Assembly: GCA_030668025.1 (NCBI GenBank)
Contig: DAOUUT010000093.1
Coordinates: 1-12,320, forward strand
Direction of reading: 5' to 3'
DNA length: 12,320 nt
From: Promethearchaeota archaeon
Lineage (GTDB): Archaea; Asgardarchaeota; Lokiarchaeia; Sigynarchaeales; SOKP01
Shown here in pieces: positions 1-5,639 of this stretch. Position numbers and translations under genes: made by a program. The first letter of the stretch is position 1. The number at the start of each line of letters is the position of its first letter. The notes beneath the pieces were generated by a model that was given only the letters and a program-made list of their open reading frames with translations, was not told the origin of the DNA and ran no database searches.

Positions 1-1409
1 GGAGCATTTACAATAGCGACATCTTTCCCAATCATTTCACCGGGATTATAGCCAAACATCTCTTCAAATGCGGGATTATTATAGACAATTGTTCCATCAT
101 CGAGTTTTATAAGATATACGCCCTCAGACATATTTTCAATGATTTTACTGTGTAATCGTATCTCCTCCTCCTTCTCCTTGCGCTCGGTTATATCTTCTCC
201 TGAACTTAAAGTACCTATAATATTACCTTTTTCATCTTTCAAGATAGTATTGTGCCATGCAATAAGTTTCTCACTGCCTTCTTTCGTTAAAATTGGATTT
301 TCATAATATTCTACAGGTTCAATTTCTCCTGCCATTAACTTCCTAAAAAACGATTCAATTTTATTTCGATTTTCTTGAGTAATAAAATTAACAACCCAAT
401 TTTTACCTATTATTTGTTCTTCAGCGTAACCTAAAAGTTCACATCCCTTTTTATTTATACGTTTAACTGTTCCATCAGCGTTAATGACCAGCAGCATAAC
501 ACCAGCAATATCTAAATATAATTGGTTTTTCTCCATTTGTTTCTTAAAACTTAGGGTTCTTTGTTCTACTATATCTTCTAAGTTTCTTGAATAATCCTTC
601 AATTTTTGCTTAGCTAATTTATGCTCAGTGATATCTTGAATTTGAACTAAATAATTACTTATCTCTTGTTTATTCCTAGTATATAGAGGTATGATCGCTA
701 CATCAAGGTGTATAACTCCCGATTTTGTAGTCCTAAATAGATTTGATTGTTTGACTTTATCAAAATCAAATTCTCCCTCGTAGCGTATTATTTTTCCACC
801 CTTCAAGATCTCTTTTTCTTTTTCAGGGATATTTGGATCATCAAAAAGCTTGAATTGTTCTATTTCTTTGATATCAACTATTCCAAATAAATCTAAACAA
901 GCTTTATTTACCTTAATTAGAAGACCATCAGAATCGTATAGCTCAATAGCTATTGGTGAGTGTTCAAAAATCGCTATATATTTTTCTTCAGCTTGCTTAT
1001 GTTCAGTTATGTCTCTGATAAAAGCCAAAGCGTTCCATTTTTGGTTCACACTAAATGAGGATATTGATAATTCTACGGGGAATTCTGCCCCATCCTTTCT
1101 TATTCCTTCTATTTCAAGCGTTTTTCCTATAACTGGCCCTTTACCCGTTTTTCTAAATAACTCCATGCCTTTCATAAATGATTTATGATAACGTTTAGGA
1201 GCAATAAGAAAATGTAAACTCTTACCCATTACCTCATTTTCAGAATAGCCAAAGATTTTCTCTGCTGCTTTGTTCCAATAGAAAATTACACCACGATCGT
1301 CAATCGGTATTATAGCATCTTGCGCGTTCGAACTTATCATTCGAAACTTTTCCTCGCTTTCCTTCAATTTTTTATATTCCTTTTCAGAAATTTTATCAGA
1401 GTTACCCAT
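1..1409 (-). CDS. multi-PAS sensor protein, 3' end beyond the left edge
   Basis: Partial gene: the reading frame is open from an ATG at 1409 to the left edge, giving 469 codons and no stop. It begins MGNSDKISEKEYKKL. Four PAS domains follow one another at about residues 20-135, 143-262, 297-409 and 420 onward. Each complete one ends in the usual I-x-D-I-T-E-x-K/R linker (DITEHK at 133-138 and 259-264, DITERK at 406-411). A helical stretch at 265-298, with a V-E-Q-R-T motif like those ahead of kinase cores, separates PAS2 from PAS3. PAS domains bind small ligands or cofactors and pass signals to an output module, which here lies outside the window, so kinase activity cannot be claimed. No membrane segment or signal peptide is seen, so it is probably cytosolic. 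No Shine-Dalgarno sequence precedes the ATG. A histidine kinase is the likeliest full-length identity, by family habit only. Confidence 0.88.
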   Translation of the reverse strand, partial: MGNSDKISEKEYKKLKESEEKFRMISSNAQDAIIPIDDRGVIFYWNKAAEKIFGYSENEVMGKSLHFLIAPKRYHKSFMKGMELFRKTGKGPVIGKTLEIEGIRKDGAEFPVELSISSFSVNQKWNALAFIRDITEHKQAEEKYIAIFEHSPIAIELYDSDGLLIKVNKACLDLFGIVDIKEIEQFKLFDDPNIPEKEKEILKGGKIIRYEGEFDFDKVKQSNLFRTTKSGVIHLDVAIIPLYTRNKQEISNYLVQIQDITEHKLAKQKLKDYSRNLEDIVEQRTLSFKKQMEKNQLYLDIAGVMLLVINADGTVKRINKKGCELLGYAEEQIIGKNWVVNFITQENRNKIESFFRKLMAGEIEPVEYYENPILTKEGSEKLIAWHNTILKDEKGNIIGTLSSGEDITERKEKEEEIRLHSKIIENMSEGVYLIKLDDGTIVYNNPAFEEMFGYNPGEMIGKDVAIVNA

Positions 1410-2011
1410 TTTTTAAATCACTTAATTCTATATCATATCATCATATTAAATTATTCACATTAACTTTAGATGACTTTATATCATATTTTTAACTATTCCT
1501 TTTAAAAATCTTGATTAGAACTTACTTTTAGCTTTTTTCAAAAATAATTTAGAGCTATCTAAGAGATTCTCGTTCATTTTTTGCTCTTTATGTTTGAAAA
1601 AAAACATCTTCTGATTTTTAGTATTGAATTTTTTATATTTTCGAAGTATCGTAATCTTTAAAATTAAATTTATTTTGAACTTTAACTTTTCACTTATTTG
1701 TATGTAAATATTGTCTTGCACTATAAATAATATAATCTATATATAAATTTACTTTAAATAGATTTTTAGTGTAAATTTAAGAATCTTTTGAATACAAAAT
1801 GACATAGATAGCAATTATTTAAATAAATGTTATCTTAATATTCTTTTGAACATATTAAGACAGATTTTATTATCCCGAAATGTATAAATTTCAATTGTTT
1901 CAATTTTTTAAAACATTAAAAATGCGGGGTTAATACTGACTGAGGTCAGTTAGTTTTATAAGATCAGTAGGATAAAAACTAAACTGAAAAAATACAGGGA
2001 GTAATAAAAAA
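1410..2011. other. long intergenic region, no convincing gene
   Basis: Very AT-rich stretch between the start of the multi-PAS gene and the convergent end of the receiver gene. An open frame at 1515-1721 on the minus strand is Lys/Ile/Phe/Asn-rich with no recognisable motif and is not called as a gene. The notable content is at the right end: TATA-like runs on both sides of a perfect 6-bp inverted repeat at 1935-1950. No hairpin-rich or tRNA-like structure was seen. The multi-PAS gene probably has its promoter just above 1410, but I cannot pick a convincing TATA box in this composition. Confidence 0.5.
1935..1950. promoter_or_regulatory. candidate operator: ACTGAC-TGAG-GTCAGT inverted repeat
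   Basis: Perfect 6-bp arms (ACTGAC at 1935-1940, GTCAGT at 1945-1950) flank TGAG. It stands out because the surroundings are almost purely A and T. TATA-like sequences lie on both sides: TTTTTAAAAC at about 1905-1914, reading right, and TTATAAAAC from about 1961 down, reading left. A bound protein could therefore cover a start site in either direction. Short palindromes of this size are typical sites for dimeric repressors such as the TetR family. No such regulator is visible in the window, so the binding partner is unknown. I saw no second copy. Confidence 0.4.
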
Positions 2012-2122
2012 ATGTTGTTACAAAACCAAAAGGATGGAGATAAAGATATAACAAGTAGAACAATTAACATTGGTAGTCAGAAAGCATTAAATTGCGACAG
2101 AAAGAGAATTATAAATATTTAA
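2012..2122 (+). CDS. possible 36-residue ORF downstream of the palindrome
   Basis: ATG at 2012 to TAA at 2120-2122, encoding a 36-residue polar peptide that begins MLLQNQKDGDKD and ends CDRKRIINI. A purine-rich GGGAG at about 1998-2002 lies roughly nine bases before the ATG, and the candidate operator is about 60 bases upstream. Its end overlaps the convergent end of the receiver gene by 14 bases. The R-K-R-I-I-N ending faintly recalls the start of TetR-family proteins, so a broken regulator remnant is conceivable. The match is too short to rely on, and it may equally be chance. Confidence 0.2.
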   Translation: MLLQNQKDGDKDITSRTINIGSQKALNCDRKRIINI

Positions 2123-2861
2123 ACACAAACTCGAAATCCGATAAGTCAAAAGGTTTTAATATGTATCCCTCAGCTTTAGTTTCTTGGATTTTTTCTTTTA
2201 CTTCATGATCTGGAACAGCAGTTAAATATATAATTGGAACATTTTTGAGTTTTTCATCAGATTTTATTCTTTTACATATTTCATACCCACTTACATCAGG
2301 CAAAAATATATCTAACAAAATTAATTTTGGAAGGCTATAATTTAATTCTTCGATTCCCTTTGAACCTGTTATTACTCCTTTGCAAGTATAGCCTTTGGCA
2401 TCAAAATAATTAGTAACCAATTCTATTGTAGAAAAATCATCTTCAATCAATAGAATGTCGTATTGAGCAATTTTTGCATCCGGGTTTTCTAATTTTAATA
2501 TAAATCTATTTTCAAATTGTTTAATCTCATCTAATAAGTTTTTAATAATGGATAAAATATCGTCGTTTAATTCCTTTTGATATTTTTCAAAGATTAATTG
2601 GAGATTTCCTTTGATGGTTGTGAGTCTTTCTTTTAAGGCATGTGTGAAAACAGATAAATCTTGAGAGAGTAAACTGGATTTTTCTTCGATATAATATTTA
2701 ATTCCTTCTCTAACTAATTTGGAGAGCGATGAAATGTCACTTCTCTCAATGAATTCTAGCCATTCTTTTTCTGTTTCTTCCGTAATGTAAACAGAGATTC
2801 GTTTTTTCCCAGAATAATAATCCTTTTTAACTTTAGTCTCTTTCTCGTCTTTACTAATAAT
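2109..2861 (-). CDS. RHH DNA-binding / DHp-like / receiver (REC) fusion protein, non-canonical start
   Basis: About 250 residues read continuously from an ATT at 2861 (or the next ATT, at 2858). Residues 19-60 look like a ribbon-helix-helix DNA-binding domain: a KKRISVYITEE strand, then EWLEFIERSDISSLSKLVREG helices. Residues 64-122 form a two-helix hairpin like a kinase DHp domain, with His74 in HALKERLTTIKG; the usual H-E-x-x-x-P-L is degenerate (Glu to Ala, Pro to Arg). Residues 134-250 are a complete receiver domain: acidic triad Glu140-Asp141-Asp142, phospho-acceptor Asp184 (LILLDIFLPD), Thr214 and Lys236 (KPF). There is no ATPase domain, so it cannot phosphorylate itself in the ordinary way. 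The likely role is a DNA-binding response regulator, perhaps also a phosphorelay intermediate, fed by nearby kinases. Starting at the TTG at 2450 would delete receiver strand 1 (YDILLIEDD), so the longer frame is real. No ATG, GTG or TTG occurs between 2861 and 2450. Confidence 0.8.
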   Translation of the reverse strand: MISKDEKETKVKKDYYSGKKRISVYITEETEKEWLEFIERSDISSLSKLVREGIKYYIEEKSSLLSQDLSVFTHALKERLTTIKGNLQLIFEKYQKELNDDILSIIKNLLDEIKQFENRFILKLENPDAKIAQYDILLIEDDFSTIELVTNYFDAKGYTCKGVITGSKGIEELNYSLPKLILLDIFLPDVSGYEICKRIKSDEKLKNVPIIYLTAVPDHEVKEKIQETKAEGYILKPFDLSDFEFVFKYL

Positions 2862-2863
2862 TC

Positions 2864-2871
2864 ATCACCTT
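2864..2871 (-). promoter_or_regulatory. strong Shine-Dalgarno AAGGTGAT before an ATT start
   Basis: On the minus strand, AAGGTGAT matches the complement of the archaeal 16S 3' end (AUCACCUCC) over AGGTGAT. It ends two bases before the first ATT (2861) and five before the second (2858), which is good spacing for the second. The only nearby ATG (2865-2863) overlaps the site and reads just M-N-Y-stop. The site therefore supports translation starting at an ATT, or an ATG separated from the main frame by one base. Confidence 0.55.
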
Positions 2872-3063
2872 AAGATTAGTCTATTGAATTAAAAATTTAC
2901 ATAATTATCTATATTCTATTGAATTCGTTAAGATATTAAAGTGTAAATGTATTATTTTTTAATTAGTTTTTTACTATTCCTAATTATATTTACCTAAACC
3001 AGTAAATAAATTTGTTGTTTTAATAATTAGCATAAATCTTGGATATTTAAAACAATCCAATTA

Positions 3064-4545
3064 TTATCGGCTAACCAATCCACGTTTTACAAACATATTC
3101 TTTAATTCAGATATTATTTCACTTCTTGCCGAACCAGATTTACTTCCAGCGTTAATAGCAATTGTTGGCGGTGGCGGTGGCGGTTTTAGAGAATCAAGGG
3201 TGACGAAACTTTGTCTAGCGACTGATTGAGGGGCTATCGGTGGCGTTGCTTTTTGAGAGGTTGTCGACAATGCTGCTTTTACTGTTTTTATTTTTTTCGC
3301 AGTGATTTTTTCACTTTCAGGATCTTCCTTTTCTATAGCTTCTGGAGCTGTAATAGATTTTAATCGTTTGGGGGGCCCTGCAGCCCCTTTTAATTTTTTA
3401 TCTTTTTTGAATGGATCATCATCTTTACTTTTTTTTTTCTTCTTCTTATCTTTGCTCTCTAATATATGGTTATCTGAAATATATTCAATAGGAACTTTTT
3501 CAAACGGAACTGCAAACAGCGATTGCGAAATATTAGAGGGCACTAATCTGAATAGCACTCGTTTAACTTCTGAAAGTTCGGCCGCAACTTTATCCATAAG
3601 CTTAAGATTAATATCCAAAATTCTTTGAAGTTTATCTTCAATGTTAGGTAAAACTGTACTTGAATCTAATTCTAACTTCTCTTTTGAAAATATATTTTTA
3701 ATAGTTTTTGCAATCTCTGGTTCGCTTGAGTAAAAATTATAAATACTTGTAGGAGTGATATCAAAATTCCATGATTTTTCGCTATTCATAAAAACAGTCG
3801 AGATTTTATCAGTTAAATACTCCACTTTAATTTGAAAATCAGGATCGTTTACAATATCAGAATCTGCTTTATTTAATAAAATTACAAAGTAAGGACTTTC
3901 ATTTAAAAAAGCAAAAATATTAATCAAATCGCTCAAATACTCGACAGCAGCATCGTATCTAATATCATCTTGAGAATCAAATACAAAAATTAGGACATCT
4001 ACTTGGATAAAAAATCTTTCAGGGGATTCGAGATATTCTTCAATATTATCTTTTTGCCCTCCTAGGTCCCATAGAATAAGATCTAACTTTTCAGATTGAT
4101 ATTCTTCAACATTTGCCCCTATTGTTGGCTCTAAATTGATCATATCGTGATAATTAATATCATTAAATAATCTATTAATAAGAGATGTTTTTCCCGCAAA
4201 ATTAAGTCCCGCTACTACAACCTTCATTTTAGGTTTTTTCATATATAACTTTCTTTTGCTCCAAGCATTTGCTATTAGAATTGCTGCAATTAATGCATTT
4301 TTAAAGTTAGATTTATTAATTAGCGCTTTTTTACTCAATCGTTCGTACTCCGAAATTTGAACCATGGAAAGATCTCTTAGATCTTTAATATTAATCTTAT
4401 TAAACTTTTCAATATCTGTTTCGTCTAGATTCTTCAACCTGTTAATTTCCAGATCGAGAATATCTTTTAAGCTAGTAGGATAATAATCAATATCTAGAAA
4501 ACGATCGCAAAAATATTTTATAATTGTTTTAGCCGATTCGGACAT
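3064..4545 (-). CDS. Arf/Ras-like small GTPase with helical N-terminal domain and Lys/Pro-rich tail
   Basis: 493 residues. About 30-75 is a helical segment resembling a helix-hairpin-helix repeat (LKNLDETDIEKFNKINIKDL). The GTPase domain spans about 107-288, with P-loop GLNFAGKT (113-120), switch-I Thr141 in EPTIGANVEE, WDLGGQ (159-164), NKAD (225-228) and a G5-like TPTS (264-267). EPTIG and WDLGGQ resemble Arf/Arl proteins. The glutamine usually needed for hydrolysis is present (Gln164). A helical region (300-335) follows, then a disordered tail with a Lys-rich block (366-386), a Pro/Ala/Thr-rich stretch, six consecutive prolines (455-460) and a basic amphipathic C-terminal helix (about 472-489). 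At 493 residues it is more than twice the size of a plain Arf. Such fused GTPases are known from Asgard archaea. No N-terminal myristoylation glycine is seen. It is divergent from the longin-like gene at 4802 across a 256-base spacer, so the two could be co-regulated. Its effector is unknown. Confidence 0.85.
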   Translation of the reverse strand: MSESAKTIIKYFCDRFLDIDYYPTSLKDILDLEINRLKNLDETDIEKFNKINIKDLRDLSMVQISEYERLSKKALINKSNFKNALIAAILIANAWSKRKLYMKKPKMKVVVAGLNFAGKTSLINRLFNDINYHDMINLEPTIGANVEEYQSEKLDLILWDLGGQKDNIEEYLESPERFFIQVDVLIFVFDSQDDIRYDAAVEYLSDLINIFAFLNESPYFVILLNKADSDIVNDPDFQIKVEYLTDKISTVFMNSEKSWNFDITPTSIYNFYSSEPEIAKTIKNIFSKEKLELDSSTVLPNIEDKLQRILDINLKLMDKVAAELSEVKRVLFRLVPSNISQSLFAVPFEKVPIEYISDNHILESKDKKKKKKSKDDDPFKKDKKLKGAAGPPKRLKSITAPEAIEKEDPESEKITAKKIKTVKAALSTTSQKATPPIAPQSVARQSFVTLDSLKPPPPPPTIAINAGSKSGSARSEIISELKNMFVKRGLVSR

Positions 4546-4801
4546 AATTATCTAATATATTTTCCTTTTTTAAATTTTTATGAAAAATAAAAACGATCTA
4601 AATTTTTTGTCTTATTAAAGATATAATAGTACAAAAGAAATGTAATTAGTGAAAACACATAAGATTATAAATACATTGTTATCCTATTATTATGAGTTGT
4701 TGTAAAGAAATCTTAGACAATAATACATTTTTATAAAAAAAACCTATGTGCATTAATGAATCCAAAAATAAAAATAATTAATTAAAAGCTATGTAGATAA
4801 A

Positions 4802-5467
4802 ATGCAAATGAACAACATTTCTAACGACGAAATAACATCTCCTTACACATATTTTAAAGAAGATTTAAATAAATTTCCATTTATACTGATTATTGGAAAA
4901 TATGACCATATACTAGGTCCGCGTGCTCTTTATTCATCTATTCACCTTAGAGACGAAAAATTTATCAGAAATTTATTGAGAGACGCCTTAAATACAAAAA
5001 ACCAATTTGTTATACTCGATTTTAATATGTTTTATTCCCAGATTTATAAAATTGAAATAGAAGACCCCACAGCTAGAGGGGGAAAACAATTATATGCTAT
5101 TATTCTACTTCGAGATAGAGATTATCCATTAATACCAATACTTCATTTTAAAAGAATTGAGATGATATTTCATAAAATTGGACATGATAAGATTTTAATG
5201 GATGACCCCCTAGAATTCAAGCATTTTTTTGAAGAGGTTAGAGATATCTATATGAATAAGGATGAAATCTTACCTTTAGAATCAATTAACATGCAAATAC
5301 GAAGTGGAGTTAATACTATTCAAGGTTTTTGTGAATTAATTCTAGAGCAAAAAAGAAGTGGAAAGGTTTCTGAACATGATTTAACGAATTACATTGAAAT
5401 GATGTTAGATTCGTGTAAAGAAATAATTGAAGCTCTTGAAAAACCAAAAGCGTCAACAATTAATTAG
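4802..5467 (+). CDS. longin/uDENN-like domain fused to a histidine-less DHp-like hairpin
   Basis: 221 residues. Residues 25-125 alternate strands and helices. They open with FPFILIIGKYDHILGPRALY, whose hydrophobic strand followed by Gly-Pro-Arg resembles the start of longin and uDENN domains of GTPase regulators such as Nprl2 and folliculin. Residues 158-213 resemble the dimerisation/phosphotransfer hairpin of histidine kinases: M164-QIRSGVNTIQGFCELIL aligns with HELRTPLNAIIGFTDLLL of the downstream kinases, with 7 of 18 residues identical (Arg, Asn, Ile, Gly, Phe, Leu, Leu). The second helix, LTNYIEMMLDSCKEIIEAL, also fits. The phospho-accepting His is Met164 and the next Glu is Gln, so phosphotransfer is not expected. 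I infer an adaptor that could pair with a kinase DHp through one end and a GTPase or longin partner through the other. Two near-adjacent ATGs (4802, 4808) could serve as start. The DHp resemblance is seen directly; the longin call is by pattern only. Confidence 0.72.
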   Translation: MQMNNISNDEITSPYTYFKEDLNKFPFILIIGKYDHILGPRALYSSIHLRDEKFIRNLLRDALNTKNQFVILDFNMFYSQIYKIEIEDPTARGGKQLYAIILLRDRDYPLIPILHFKRIEMIFHKIGHDKILMDDPLEFKHFFEEVRDIYMNKDEILPLESINMQIRSGVNTIQGFCELILEQKRSGKVSEHDLTNYIEMMLDSCKEIIEALEKPKASTIN

Positions 5468-5490
5468 AAATAATGTTTATTATTTTAAAT
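5468..5490 (+). terminator. weak candidate terminator
   Basis: Immediately after the stop codon, AAATAAT (5468-5474) and ATTATTT (5479-5485) form a 7-bp stem with loop GTTT, followed by T-rich sequence. The stem is A/T only, so it is weak. Archaeal termination mainly needs T-rich tracts, so the T-rich run matters more than the hairpin. Confidence 0.22.
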
Positions 5491-5595
5491 TTGGGTGGAA
5501 AAAAGAGTCGCTTAATACTGAAGAAAACAAAGAGAATAAAAATATTGAACTTTTCCATATTTTCTAATATCTGAATAAACAGAATGTTTAATTAA

Positions 5596-5630
5596 TTTAA
5601 AATTTTTTAGAAAAACTAGGATTAAAGAGG
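5596..5630 (+). promoter_or_regulatory. candidate TATA box and ribosome binding site of the first histidine kinase
   Basis: TTTAAAAT at 5596-5603 resembles an archaeal TATA box and would place a start site near 5626. AGAGG at 5626-5630 is a possible Shine-Dalgarno nine bases before the ATG at 5640. Both are weak in this AT-rich background. If real, the kinase pair has its own promoter in the 172-base gap. Confidence 0.25.
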
Positions 5631-5639
5631 CTTTAATAA

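Noticed and set aside
1515..1721. 68-codon minus-strand open frame
   Set aside because: Composition is Lys/Ile/Phe/Asn-rich as expected of chance AT-rich DNA, with no motif and no clear ribosome site.
2109..2450. Receiver-only gene starting at the TTG at 2450
   Set aside because: The start would remove receiver strand 1 (YDIL before LIEDD), and the frame upstream encodes recognisable RHH and DHp-like regions behind a strong ribosome site.
4692..4736. 14-codon ORF with two adjacent cysteines in the divergent spacer
   Set aside because: Too short, no ribosome site and no supporting context.
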